Shown here in pieces: positions 31,819-40,110 of a stretch of 61,173 nt of DNA. The notes beneath the pieces are model-generated. The model saw only the letters and a program-made list of their open reading frames with translations, did no database searches and was not told where the DNA came from. The number at the start of each line of letters is the position of its first letter. Positions within the stretch are counted from its first letter, which is position 1. The DNA is from Asticcacaulis sp. (lineage in GTDB: Bacteria > Pseudomonadota > Alphaproteobacteria > Caulobacterales > Caulobacteraceae). The stretch covers positions 1 through 61,173 of the forward strand of contig NZ_JAIXSV010000327.1 of assembly GCF_027484505.1 (NCBI RefSeq). Direction: 5' to 3'. The translations under genes were made by a program, and so were the position numbers.

Positions 31819-32955
31819 TCAGGCTGCCTTACGCAGGGCCTCGTCCGACTGACCGCCGATCCAGACGCCGCGCACCTGAAGGTCGGCATCAAGCCATACG
31901 AGGTCGGCGCGCGCCCCCAACGCCAGATGGCCGTAGGTCTTGGGCAGCTTCATGAAGCGCGCGGGGGCTTCGGAAGCCATCATCGAAGCCGTTTCCAGCG
32001 GCAGGCCCAGCATCTGAACGCTGTTGCGCACTGCGGTGGCCATATCGAGATCGGACCCGGCCAATGTGCCGTCCGGCCCGACGCAGACGCCGTTTTCGAC
32101 GCGGATATCCTTGCCCATCAGGTTAAAATGCTTGGTGGCAGAGCCCACCGTCGGCATGGCGTCCGTGACCAGCATGAAGCGGTCGTGCGGGCGGCTTTTC
32201 AGCGCAATCTTCAAGGCCACCGGATCGACGTGTGCGCCATCGACGATGATACCGGCGTAGATGTCATCGCTTTCGAGCACGGCCCCGACGACACCCGGCG
32301 CGCGATGCGACAGGGGCGACATGGCGTTATAGAGGTGGGTGACGCCGGTAATGCCGGCCTCAAAGCCGCCCCGCGCTTCGGCATAGGTGGCGTCTGTATG
32401 GCCGGCGGCAATGATCACGCCCGCATCGGCCAACGCCCGGATGTCCTCCGGCGCGGCCAGTTCGGGGGCCAGAGTCACCAGCACCTTACCCGCCTTGAGC
32501 GACGACAAAAGCCGCACGGCCTCGGCATCGAGGCGGCGGAACTTGCTTTCGTCGTGGGTGCCCTTGCGCTTCACATTGAGGAAGGGCCCTTCGATATGGA
32601 TGCCGAGTACGCCGGGTACACCCTGGGCGATGGCGGCTTCGGTGGCGCGCAGGGCCTTGTCCACCACGCTCAGATCGTCCGAAATCAGGGTGGTGAAGAA
32701 GCCCGTCGTGCCATAGGTGCGATGCGCGGCCCCGATGGCGGCAATGGCTTCGGCGGTCGGGGTGTCGTTGAACAGCACGCCGCCCCCGCCATTGACCTGC
32801 GTGTCGATAAAGCCCGGCAGCAGATAGCCGCCTTCGAGATCAAGCCCGCCGGTTTCGGCCCCAATGGCGGTGATGTGATCACCGTCCATGGTCAGGGAAC
32901 CTTCGACAACGCCGACCGGCGTGACAAGGCGAGCATTGGAAAGGGTAAAACTCAC
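31819..32955 (-). CDS. nagA: N-acetylglucosamine-6-phosphate deacetylase
   Basis: NagA removes acetate from GlcNAc-6-phosphate to give glucosamine-6-phosphate in chitin-sugar and peptidoglycan-sugar catabolism. The 378-residue amidohydrolase shows LPGFIDTQVNGGGG (metal-site region), GIHIEGPFLNVKRKGTHDES (metal Glu in EGPF), AAGHTDATY, GVTHLYNAMSPLSHR, VDGAHVDP and LVTDAMPTVG. It starts with GTG at 32955, with GAGG seven bases upstream. It is last in a minus-strand row GntR-nagX-nagP-nagK-nagA but is separated from nagK by a 203-base interval rich in palindromes. Confidence 0.94.
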   Translation of the reverse strand: MSFTLSNARLVTPVGVVEGSLTMDGDHITAIGAETGGLDLEGGYLLPGFIDTQVNGGGGVLFNDTPTAEAIAAIGAAHRTYGTTGFFTTLISDDLSVVDKALRATEAAIAQGVPGVLGIHIEGPFLNVKRKGTHDESKFRRLDAEAVRLLSSLKAGKVLVTLAPELAAPEDIRALADAGVIIAAGHTDATYAEARGGFEAGITGVTHLYNAMSPLSHRAPGVVGAVLESDDIYAGIIVDGAHVDPVALKIALKSRPHDRFMLVTDAMPTVGSATKHFNLMGKDIRVENGVCVGPDGTLAGSDLDMATAVRNSVQMLGLPLETASMMASEAPARFMKLPKTYGHLALGARADLVWLDADLQVRGVWIGGQSDEALRKAA

Positions 32956-32977
32956 GAAACAACCTCACTTGTAATAC

Positions 32978-33083
32978 CTAGAGCATCCGTCGGCTCAGTT
33001 GAGCCGCCGAATGGCTCTAAGTTTTTGTTTGGTCGCGCAATTTTTCCGAAAAGTGGTATCCACTTTATCGGCTTGCGCTCTAG
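32978..33083. repeat. 106-bp intergenic palindromic element (copy B, inverted)
   Basis: It begins CTAGAGC and ends GCGCTCTAG. Read on the minus strand it follows copy A (4037-4143) nearly base for base in its first 60 bases: terminus, CCGA(T)AAAGTGG/CCACTTTTCGG hairpin, GCGCG, an A-rich run, TTAGAGC, then a second GGCTC/GAGCC hairpin. It sits in the nagK-nagA interval, just upstream of nagA. Confidence 0.75.
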
Positions 33084-33114
33084 GGTCATTGAAAATGACA
33101 CTGGGTATGCCTTT

Positions 33115-33155
33115 CGCGAATGTCTCATATCTTTGATACGGACGAGACATTCGCG
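33115..33155. repeat. 12-bp perfect inverted repeat just after nagK
   Basis: CGCGAATGTCTC (33115-33126) and GAGACATTCGCG (33144-33155) form a perfect stem with a 17-base loop, three bases downstream of the nagK stop. It may stabilise or end the nagK mRNA; no U-run follows. Confidence 0.65.
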
Positions 33156-33158
33156 ATT

Positions 33159-34079
33159 TCACAACGGCCGGATGCTGTCAGCATCCTCGGCCGTTGGCAT
33201 AAGACGACTCAGGCCATTGCCTGCGCCCTTGGCCATCAGCAGCGCGCCTTCGATGGCGTCCTGCTCCGGTGTGGCCAGAAGCGGCCGGGTCCACGGCGCC
33301 AGCCAGGGCGTCAGCACCCCGGCCATGCCGCCGACTAGGCAGACCTGCGCGGCCCCCAACTCGTTCAGGCGGCGGATATAGCGGCCCAGATCACGGGCCG
33401 CCTGTTCGATCAGGGCCACGGCCACCGCGTCCCCATCCTGCGCGTGCGACAGGATCAGCGGGGCCAGCGTGCCATAGTCCTTGGGGCGCGCCGTCGTCGC
33501 CCAGGCCACGACCTGCGACGGCTGATCGTTGAAACGCGCCATCACGGCGTCGGTAAAGGCACTGCGCGGCGCAAGGCCATCATAGGCGTGCAGGGCGACG
33601 CGCGTCGCTTCGCGGCCCAGAACGGCGGCCGAGCCGTCGTCGGAGACTTCAAAGCCCCAGCCGCCCACCGCATGGCCCTTGCCCTTTACCCAGGCATAGC
33701 CCGCGGAGCCGGTGCCTGTGATCAGAATCGCGCCGTCGCGGCCCGAAAAGGCCCCCAGCACGGCGGCGTGGGCGTCGGTTCCGGCCGCCGCAAAGGCAAA
33801 GCGCGGCCCGGCGGCAATGGTGCGCGCGGCGTCTTCGGCGGTGGTGATGCCGGCCAGACCCAACCCGATCGACGTGTGGGCAAAGGCGTCGCGCCTCAAT
33901 CCGGCCTGCGCCAGCGCCTGATCCGTGGCTTCGAGGATGTGGCCCCAGACGAGGTCGAGGCCCAGACGGATATTGGCCGATCCGCTCATGCCTTCGCCCA
34001 GAAGGCGGCCTTCGGCGTCACGCAGACGCGCGCGGCAATTGGAGCCGCCGCCATCTATGCCGAGGAAGTACTTAGTCAT
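33159..34079 (-). CDS. nagK: N-acetylglucosamine kinase, BadF/BadG/BcrA ATPase fold
   Basis: This 306-residue sugar kinase of the ASKHA fold has the phosphate-1 motif YFLGIDGGGSNCRARL at the N-terminus, the sugar and catalytic region HAAVLGAFSGRDGAILITGT, GGWGFEVSDDGSAAVLGREA typical of BadF-type GlcNAc kinases, and a C-terminal adenosine motif VCLVGGMAGVLTPWL. It would phosphorylate GlcNAc entering through the adjacent NagP. The ATG at 34079 has AGGA seven bases ahead; a GTG at 34085 is too close to that site. It begins 11 bases after the nagP stop, so the two are one operon. Confidence 0.88.
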   Translation of the reverse strand: MTKYFLGIDGGGSNCRARLRDAEGRLLGEGMSGSANIRLGLDLVWGHILEATDQALAQAGLRRDAFAHTSIGLGLAGITTAEDAARTIAAGPRFAFAAAGTDAHAAVLGAFSGRDGAILITGTGSAGYAWVKGKGHAVGGWGFEVSDDGSAAVLGREATRVALHAYDGLAPRSAFTDAVMARFNDQPSQVVAWATTARPKDYGTLAPLILSHAQDGDAVAVALIEQAARDLGRYIRRLNELGAAQVCLVGGMAGVLTPWLAPWTRPLLATPEQDAIEGALLMAKGAGNGLSRLMPTAEDADSIRPL

Positions 34080-34090
34080 ATCCACGTCCT

Positions 34091-35362
34091 TTAACCCTTT
34101 GCCGCCACGCGGCTGCCGAACAGGGCGAAGAACAGGATATAGAGATAGGCCGGGGCCATCACGACGAGGAAGGCCGTCTGGAACGGTATGGCCTCAGCCA
34201 GACCGACATAGAGGCGCGGCAGGATGGCTCCGCCACAGATGCCCATGATCATCAGAGCCGAGCCGATCTCGGTATGACGGCCAAGCCCCCGGATGCCCAG
34301 CGGGAAGATGGCCGGCCACATCATGGCATTGGCAAAGCCCAGAGCGGCCACGAAACCGACCGAGACATAGTCCTTGGTCAGGAAGGCTCCCAGGGTGAAC
34401 AGCACACCCAAAATGGCCGAAAAGGCGAGGTATTTTTCCTGAGACACAAAGCGCGGAATGACGATCCAGCCGACGATATAGCCGACCAGCATCCCGGCGA
34501 GGGTCAGCGAGGTGAACAGGACCGTGCGATCGAGCGGCAGACCAAAGGCCGCGCCATAGGTGCCGATGGCGTCACCGGCCATCACCTCAACGCCCACATA
34601 CAGGAAGATACACAGAACGCCAAAGAACAGGTTGGGGTGAGCGAACAGGCCCTTGCCGCCCTTCTCTGAAGCAATCTCGGCCTTCGACTCGCCCTTCAGT
34701 TCGGGCAGGGGCGATTTCAAAACGAAGACAGCCAGCGCCACCAGCAGGGCGGCCATGCCCATATAGGGCCACAGAACCTTTTGCGCGAAGCCGCTGAGCA
34801 ACAGTTCGCGGGCGGCGGGGTCGGTCGTGGCCTCCAGCTTGGCCCCGAACTCGGTGATGCCGCTCATCACCAGAGCACCGAAGACGAAGGGCGCGGCGAT
34901 GCCGGCCAGCTTGTTAAAAATGCCCATGACGGCAATCCGCTGCGCCGCCGATTCAATGGGCCCAACGATGGAGATATAGGGGTTGGCCGCCGTTTGCAGC
35001 AGCGCCAGACCCGCGCCGATGGTGAACAGGCCGGTCATGGCCCCGACATAGACGCGATGCGTGGCGAACTGCCCGAACATGGCGGCACCCACCGCCATGA
35101 CCAGAAGCCCCAGCGCCATGCCCTTCTTCATGCCCGTCACCCGCAGGATGAAGGCCGACGGCAGGGCCAGCACGAAATAGGACATGTAGAACACCATCAA
35201 CACCATGAAGGCGCCGATATTGTCGAGGTCGAAGGCGAACTTGACGAAGGTGATCAGCGGTCCGTTCAGCCAGGTCACAAAACCGAAGATGAAGAACATC
35301 AGGCCAATCAGGCCCATGGTGACGACAAGGCTGGGGGCTTTTTCCGGGGGAGACGCATTCAT
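34091..35362 (-). CDS. nagP: N-acetylglucosamine permease NagP (FucP-family MFS)
   Basis: This 423-residue proton-coupled sugar transporter has twelve transmembrane segments and belongs to the FucP/GluP branch of the MFS: GLMFFIFGFVTWLNGPLITF in the first helix, QTAANPYISIVGP, the loop GESKAEIASEKGGKGLFAHP between helices 6 and 7, and YVGVEVMAGDAIGTYGA. Location beside nagK, nagA and nagX assigns it to GlcNAc. It follows nagX after a 303-base gap that contains a possible GntR operator and several palindromes, so it probably has its own promoter. Confidence 0.9.
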   Translation of the reverse strand: MNASPPEKAPSLVVTMGLIGLMFFIFGFVTWLNGPLITFVKFAFDLDNIGAFMVLMVFYMSYFVLALPSAFILRVTGMKKGMALGLLVMAVGAAMFGQFATHRVYVGAMTGLFTIGAGLALLQTAANPYISIVGPIESAAQRIAVMGIFNKLAGIAAPFVFGALVMSGITEFGAKLEATTDPAARELLLSGFAQKVLWPYMGMAALLVALAVFVLKSPLPELKGESKAEIASEKGGKGLFAHPNLFFGVLCIFLYVGVEVMAGDAIGTYGAAFGLPLDRTVLFTSLTLAGMLVGYIVGWIVIPRFVSQEKYLAFSAILGVLFTLGAFLTKDYVSVGFVAALGFANAMMWPAIFPLGIRGLGRHTEIGSALMIMGICGGAILPRLYVGLAEAIPFQTAFLVVMAPAYLYILFFALFGSRVAAKG

Positions 35363-35387
35363 GATCTATAGGACCTATTCTGCATTT

Positions 35388-35399
35388 TGGTATTGTCCA
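35388..35399. promoter_or_regulatory. Possible NagR/DasR-type GntR operator upstream of nagP
   Basis: TGGTATTGTCCA matches 9 of 12 bases of the DasR/NagR-type palindrome TGGTCTAGACCA and lies 26 bases before the nagP start codon. The GntR gene of the cluster is the likely regulator. By-eye match only. Confidence 0.4.
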
Positions 35400-35516
35400 G
35401 ATAGGAGGGCAAAATCGCAATTCTGTCTATAGAAAACTTGGTTTCAATTGTTTGAGGTGGATTTTCGGCCCTTCAATGGTCGTCTGGGATGGTAAAATTG
35501 GATATGAATTGGGCTA

Positions 35517-35653
35517 GATCATTATGATTTCTGGTGGAAACATAATGATCCAGCTTTTTGTTTGGCCCCTCGCCGGGCGGTGGCTTGCGCCACCTTGGCC
35601 GCCGCCTCAATGGCGGCTTGAGCGGAATGATTCCATTTGAAATCATTCCGCTC
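35517..35653. repeat. Cluster of palindromes between nagX and nagP
   Basis: Three stems follow each other: GATCATTATG/CATAATGATC (35517-35526, 35541-35550), a GGTGGC-TTGC-GCCACC and GCCGCC/GGCGGC region (about 35578-35617), and a perfect 13-bp stem GAGCGGAATGATT/AATCATTCCGCTC (35620-35632, 35641-35653). The last contains GATTC, a GANTC site for the CcrM methylase, and resembles the AGAGC-bounded intergenic repeats of alphaproteobacteria. The rest of the 303-base gap has no gene. Confidence 0.65.
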
Positions 35654-35665
35654 TAAAAAGCAGGT

Positions 35666-36802
35666 CTAAACCTTGATGATCCAGCCCTTGCGGCGCAGAT
35701 ATTCGACCGGCAGCCAGACGCAGAGGATGAACAGGGCGACCGGAAACAGGGCCGCCACGGCTTCGCCTACCGTGGCACGGCTCAGGACATAGGTCTGGGT
35801 CAGCAGGTCCCAGCCGAGCAGCGGGTTCATCAGAAAATGCAGCACATAGGCGGCAATGGCGTTGACACCGAAGGCCGTGGCGAAGGTCGCGGGCAGGCTG
35901 AGGGGGCCACGCAGTGGGGTGTCGCGATTATCCAGACACGCATGGAGCGGTACCAGAGCAAGCAAGGTGATCCCCGTCGTCACCAGCACAAAGGACGATG
36001 ACCAGATGTCCTTGATGACCGGAAAGACAAAGCTCCAGCCTGCGCCAACGATCAGCAGAACCGCTCCCGCACCGGCGAGGGTCAGGGCGCTGCGCCTATG
36101 GGACTGCATCAGGAACTCGCCCGCCGCCATGCCGAGCAAGGCTTGTGCGATGGCGGGCAGGGTGCCGAGCAGCCCTTCGGGGTCGTAACCCTCCGGTCCC
36201 TTGACGTAGTTGTGGCCGCCGGCACCGAACATCAGGCGATCGACCGAGGCAATGAAGTTGTGGCCGCGTTCCCAGATATCGCCGGGCAGGCCATCGAGTG
36301 CGGGAAGCAGACTCAGGGGCCAGTAGAGCAGCAGGATGGCCGCGGCTATCCCCAGTCGCGTTTTCGGCCCGAACCACAGGAACAACACCGCCGCTGCGCC
36401 ATAAACGAGGCCGATGCGTTGCAGCACGCCCCAGAAGCGCCAGGGTTCGCCATCGAAATGCGCCAGCCAGCCAAGATTCGACAGCAACCAGCCGATGAGG
36501 AACAACCGCACGACGCGCCAGCCGATCTTGCGGGCCTGTGTGGCATCGAGCCCCGTCGTCATCTTGGCCTTGTGCAGGGCCATGGGGATAGACAGGCCGA
36601 CCATGGTCAGGAAGGCGGGAAAGACCACATCGGCGATCTTCAAACCCTCCCAGTGGGCGTGCAGAAGCAGCGGAAAAACCTTGGCCTGAAGGCCGTAATA
36701 CATGCCTGCTGTGGCATTGACGAGGATCATGCCGATGACCGTCAGGCCGCGCAGGACATCCAAAGAGGGCAGGCGCTGCGCCGTGGTCTTCACATCGTTC
36801 AC
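35666..36802 (-). CDS. nagX: NagX-type membrane acyltransferase (heparan-alpha-glucosaminide N-acetyltransferase-like)
   Basis: This 378-residue inner-membrane protein has about ten hydrophobic helices. The first segment PSLDVLRGLTVIGMILVNAT carries the conserved LDxLRG start of the family, followed by ADVVFPAFLTMVGLSIPMAL and HNYVKGPEGYDPEGLLGTLP, the latter typical of NagX and the human HGSNAT enzyme. It may acetylate glucosamine during import, as HGSNAT does; this is inferred. The GTG at 36802 was chosen because GGGGAGA lies six bases upstream; the frame reaches 36856 without ribosome site. It follows the GntR gene by 75 bases, so it is probably co-transcribed. Confidence 0.87.
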   Translation of the reverse strand: MNDVKTTAQRLPSLDVLRGLTVIGMILVNATAGMYYGLQAKVFPLLLHAHWEGLKIADVVFPAFLTMVGLSIPMALHKAKMTTGLDATQARKIGWRVVRLFLIGWLLSNLGWLAHFDGEPWRFWGVLQRIGLVYGAAAVLFLWFGPKTRLGIAAAILLLYWPLSLLPALDGLPGDIWERGHNFIASVDRLMFGAGGHNYVKGPEGYDPEGLLGTLPAIAQALLGMAAGEFLMQSHRRSALTLAGAGAVLLIVGAGWSFVFPVIKDIWSSSFVLVTTGITLLALVPLHACLDNRDTPLRGPLSLPATFATAFGVNAIAAYVLHFLMNPLLGWDLLTQTYVLSRATVGEAVAALFPVALFILCVWLPVEYLRRKGWIIKV

Positions 36803-36877
36803 TGGCTGTCTCCCCGCCTGATTATACAGAGGGGGACGATGCCCGATTACGCGCAAAAGTCAAAAGGCGTGTTGCGC

Positions 36878-37615
36878 TCAAAGATCGTTCAGTTCGGCGA
36901 CCACATCATAGGCGTCGCCGCGATAATAGCTCTGGGTGAATTCAGCGGCGCGCCCATCGGCCAGAAAACCGCGCCGTTCGATAAACAGGCCGGGCTCACC
37001 GGCTGTGACATTCAACTGTTCGGCCTGATCGCGTGTAAAGGAGATGGCGCGCAGGCGCTGAAGCGCGCGCACGGGACGGTGGCCGGAGGTTTCCAGCGCC
37101 GCATAGAGCGAATCGCCGACCGCTTCGATGGAGGACAGGCAGTAGCCGGGAATGGTCGAATATTCGAGCGCCATGGTCGAGTCATCGGCATAGCGGATGC
37201 GGTGAAAGCGATAGACCAGTGAACCGGGCGACAGGCCCAAAGACAGGGCTTCTTCGGGGGTGACGGCCCCTTCCGACTTGCTGACCCAGACGCTGTGCGG
37301 CTTGCGACCACGCGAAATCATGTCTTCGGAAAACGAAGACAGTTTGGAAAAGCTCTTTTCGACGCGCGCGGCGACAAAGGTGCCGGCGCCGCGACGGCGC
37401 GTCAGAAGCCCTTCGTTGACCAGCCCGTCAATGGCCTTGCGCACGGTAATGCGTGACACGTCAAAGGCTTCGGCCAGATCGCGTTCGGGCGGGATGGCGT
37501 CATCGGCCACAAAGACGCGCGCGCGGATGGCTTCGCGCAACACCTTTTGCAGTTGCAGATAGAGCGGGGCGGGATCGTTTTTTTCGAGGCGACCGACAGA
37601 GTCTATGATGGACAT
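36878..37615 (-). CDS. GntR/HutC-family regulator of the N-acetylglucosamine cluster
   Basis: This 245-residue regulator has an N-terminal winged helix-turn-helix of GntR type (about 15-80: IPPERDLAEAFDVSRITVRK, then GLLTRRRGAGTFV) and a C-terminal UTRA ligand domain (about 95-240: FSEDMISRGRKPHSVWVSKS, YRFHRIRYADDSTMALEYST, FIERRGFLADGRAAEFTQSY). HutC-type regulators in such clusters (NagQ, NagR, DasR) bind GlcN-6-phosphate or GlcNAc-6-phosphate. It heads the row nagX-nagP-nagK-nagA. The ATG at 37615 gives the family start; a frame to 37657 is longer but not conserved. Confidence 0.9.
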   Translation of the reverse strand: MSIIDSVGRLEKNDPAPLYLQLQKVLREAIRARVFVADDAIPPERDLAEAFDVSRITVRKAIDGLVNEGLLTRRRGAGTFVAARVEKSFSKLSSFSEDMISRGRKPHSVWVSKSEGAVTPEEALSLGLSPGSLVYRFHRIRYADDSTMALEYSTIPGYCLSSIEAVGDSLYAALETSGHRPVRALQRLRAISFTRDQAEQLNVTAGEPGLFIERRGFLADGRAAEFTQSYYRGDAYDVVAELNDL

Positions 37616-37764
37616 GGAGTTTAAGTCTCTCTCGCGACCTGTGCCGCTCTCACTCAAGCCGCAGGTGTCGGCGACTCAGACCCAGTATAATAGCGACCGG
37701 GCGGCGTCAAAGTCAAAGCCACAACCGGGGCAGGGTCTTGTCATCCACCTGTGTCGCCAAGGCC

Positions 37765-40017
37765 TCAGCCCTGACCCACGGCCAAAAGCGTCGGTGGCGT
37801 TTCGCTCAGGCAATAGGCCTGTGGTCGTCCGATCAGATAGCCCTGCACGGCGTCGGCCCCCATATCGCGCAGCAGGTCCATCTGTTCCTGCGTTTCCACG
37901 CCTTCGGCGATGACCGGTATGTTGATGGCGTGGGCCATACCGATAACGGCGCGCACGATCGCTTCGGCGGGGATGCCGTGCTTGTGCACCTTGCGGTCCG
38001 GCGAGGGGGTCAGGCCTTCGACAAAACTGCGGTCGATCTTGATCAGGTCGAAGGGGAAGGTCTGAAGGTAGGAGAGCGACGAAAAGCCGGTGCCGAAATC
38101 GTCCATGGCAATGCGCACGCCTATGCCTTTGAGCTGACGCAGCACATGCAGAGCACGGTCGGTATTTTCGATCAGCACGCCTTCGGTGACCTCCAGCTCC
38201 AGCCGTTGCGGGCGGAATCCGGTGCGGATCAGTTCCTGCTTTACATAGCGGGTTAGATCGCCTTCACAGATTTGCAGGGGTGACAGATTGACCGCAAGGT
38301 TCAGATGCGCGGGCCAGGTGGTGGCGGTTTCCAGCGCGCGCGACAATATCCATTGCCCCAAAGCGGTGATCAGGCCGGCCTCTTCGGCCACCGGAATAAA
38401 ATCACACGGCGGGATGGCCCCCAACTCCGGATGCGTCCAGCGCACCAGTGCCTCATAGCCGATGAAGCGATTGAGGTTCAGGCAGAACTGCGGCTGATAG
38501 ACCAGCGACAAACCCCGCTGACCGTGGGCCAGCGCGTCGCGCAGATCGGCTTCAAGGCGGCGACGGCGACGCAGGGCCTCGGCCATGGTGGCATCAAAGG
38601 CGCGCCAGCAGCCGCGGCCATCCGTCTTGGCCTTATACAGCGCCATATCGGCATGACGCGTCAGGCGATCAAGCGTCGGGCCTTCGTCGGGGTAGAGGGC
38701 AAAGCCAAGGCTGGCGCCGACATCAGGGGCCTGATGGCCGAACTGCGCCTGCATCTCCGATTGAAGGGCGGTCACCAACGCCTCGGCCCTCGCTTCGGCC
38801 TGAGCGCGCTGCGTCACACCCACCTGAAGAAAGACAAACTCATCGCCGCCTAACCGCGCCAGCACGTCGCCGGGGCCCGCCTGACGTCTGAGGGTTTCGG
38901 CAACGGTAATCAGCACTTCGTCGCCGACCATGTGCCCCATGGTGTCATTGACCTCCTTGAAGCGGTCAAGGTCAATCAGATGCAGGGCCAGTTGCGTCTT
39001 CTGCTGGGTGGCGCGTCCGGCCTCTTCGGCCAGTCGCGCCTGAAAGAAACCGCGATTGGGCAGGCCGGTCAGGGAGTCGTGATGGGCCAGGTATTGGATA
39101 CGTGCCTGATAAGCGTCCTTCTCGAAGGCTAAGGTACTCAACTGCGCACAGATTTCGACGATGCTCTTTAAGAACAGGTTCAAAACGAAGGGCTGGGTTG
39201 AATAAAAGGCAAAAGTGCCCATTACCTGACCGGTCTTGCTCTTGACCGGCGTGGACCAGCAGGCCGTAAAGTCGAGATGTGCAGCCAGATCCTGAAAGGG
39301 TGCCCACAGCGGGTCAGTACGCATGTCGTTGACCAGCACGGGTTCGCCACGCCAGGCGGCGGTTCCGCACGATCCGACAATCGGGCCTATGGGAAGTCCT
39401 TCTATGGCCGCATTGTACCAGTCAGGCAGACCGGGCGCGGCCAGCGGGCTTAGCTTGCCGTCGATGACGCGCAGTACGGACATGCTGACGTCTTGCAGCA
39501 TATGCCCCACCTCAAGACAGAGCAGGGTCAGGGTTTCAGACAAGGGCTTGTCCTGCAACATGGCATTAAAGACCAGCCGTTGCAGGGTGTCGTTCAGCTT
39601 GGTGTAGGTGATGTCGCTGACCGTGGCGATGACACGGCGACGATGGGTAGTATCGGTCATGGTGGTGGCGCTGAAAGACACCCACATGGGGTGACCGTTG
39701 CGATCGTGGACCAGCAATTCGCCGCTGCGCTGACCGTTGCGGTGGACGTCGGTCAGTATGTCTTCGAGGTGCTCACAGGAATCTGAATGCAGACGGCACA
39801 GGTCCCCCAGCGTATGGCCGCTTAATTCCGAGGCACTGAAACCGAGCAGAGTCCGAAACGCCGCGTTGACATACAGAAACCGGCCGCTGGTGTCGGTAAT
39901 CACCATGGCTGTATCTATCGCATCCACGGCCTCTCCCTTGAGCTGCATCAGCTCAGTGGCGTCGCCCTCCATATAGCGGCAGGGCAGGGAGGCAGGGGGG
40001 GTAAGCGGAACGGTCAT
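37765..40017 (-). CDS. PAS-GAF-GGDEF-EAL cyclic-di-GMP signalling protein
   Basis: This protein of about 750 residues has PAS (about 28-138), GAF (about 148-298), GGDEF (about 305-475) and EAL (about 485-740) domains. The GGDEF motif is intact (RLGGDEFVF), as are the EAL residues: EALVRW, ELEVTEG, IAMDDFGTGFSSLSYL and VIAEGVET. The allosteric I-site Arg is absent (GPGD where RxxD is expected). It could therefore make or break cyclic-di-GMP depending on signals sensed by PAS and GAF. No transmembrane segment is present, so it is cytoplasmic. The start is uncertain; ATG 40017 was used. A CtrA-like motif lies upstream at 40096. Confidence 0.88.
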   Translation of the reverse strand: MTVPLTPPASLPCRYMEGDATELMQLKGEAVDAIDTAMVITDTSGRFLYVNAAFRTLLGFSASELSGHTLGDLCRLHSDSCEHLEDILTDVHRNGQRSGELLVHDRNGHPMWVSFSATTMTDTTHRRRVIATVSDITYTKLNDTLQRLVFNAMLQDKPLSETLTLLCLEVGHMLQDVSMSVLRVIDGKLSPLAAPGLPDWYNAAIEGLPIGPIVGSCGTAAWRGEPVLVNDMRTDPLWAPFQDLAAHLDFTACWSTPVKSKTGQVMGTFAFYSTQPFVLNLFLKSIVEICAQLSTLAFEKDAYQARIQYLAHHDSLTGLPNRGFFQARLAEEAGRATQQKTQLALHLIDLDRFKEVNDTMGHMVGDEVLITVAETLRRQAGPGDVLARLGGDEFVFLQVGVTQRAQAEARAEALVTALQSEMQAQFGHQAPDVGASLGFALYPDEGPTLDRLTRHADMALYKAKTDGRGCWRAFDATMAEALRRRRRLEADLRDALAHGQRGLSLVYQPQFCLNLNRFIGYEALVRWTHPELGAIPPCDFIPVAEEAGLITALGQWILSRALETATTWPAHLNLAVNLSPLQICEGDLTRYVKQELIRTGFRPQRLELEVTEGVLIENTDRALHVLRQLKGIGVRIAMDDFGTGFSSLSYLQTFPFDLIKIDRSFVEGLTPSPDRKVHKHGIPAEAIVRAVIGMAHAINIPVIAEGVETQEQMDLLRDMGADAVQGYLIGRPQAYCLSETPPTLLAVGQG

Positions 40018-40095
40018 GGGCAAAGATACTTACCGCTGGATTGCGGAAGTAACCATGATATCCGATGCGCGTGAACATTCCGGTAAGCGACAGGG

Positions 40096-40110
40096 TTAAC
40101 CGGAGCTTAC
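40096..40110 (-). promoter_or_regulatory. CtrA-box-like sequence upstream of the GGDEF-EAL gene
   Basis: On the minus strand the site reads GTAA-GCTCCGG-TTAAC, one mismatch from the CtrA consensus TTAA-N7-TTAAC. It lies about 80 bases before the GGDEF-EAL start and overlaps the end of the upstream ABC-F gene. Confidence 0.35.

Noticed and set aside
31927-33381. Plus-strand open frame of 484 codons across nagA and the nagK-nagA gap
   Set aside because: It runs antisense to nagA, through the repeat element and into nagK. Its residues show no family, and nagA and nagK are unambiguous.
40018-40023. TTG start at 40023 for the GGDEF-EAL protein
   Set aside because: The ATG at 40017 is in the same frame; neither has a good ribosome site, so the ATG is preferred.
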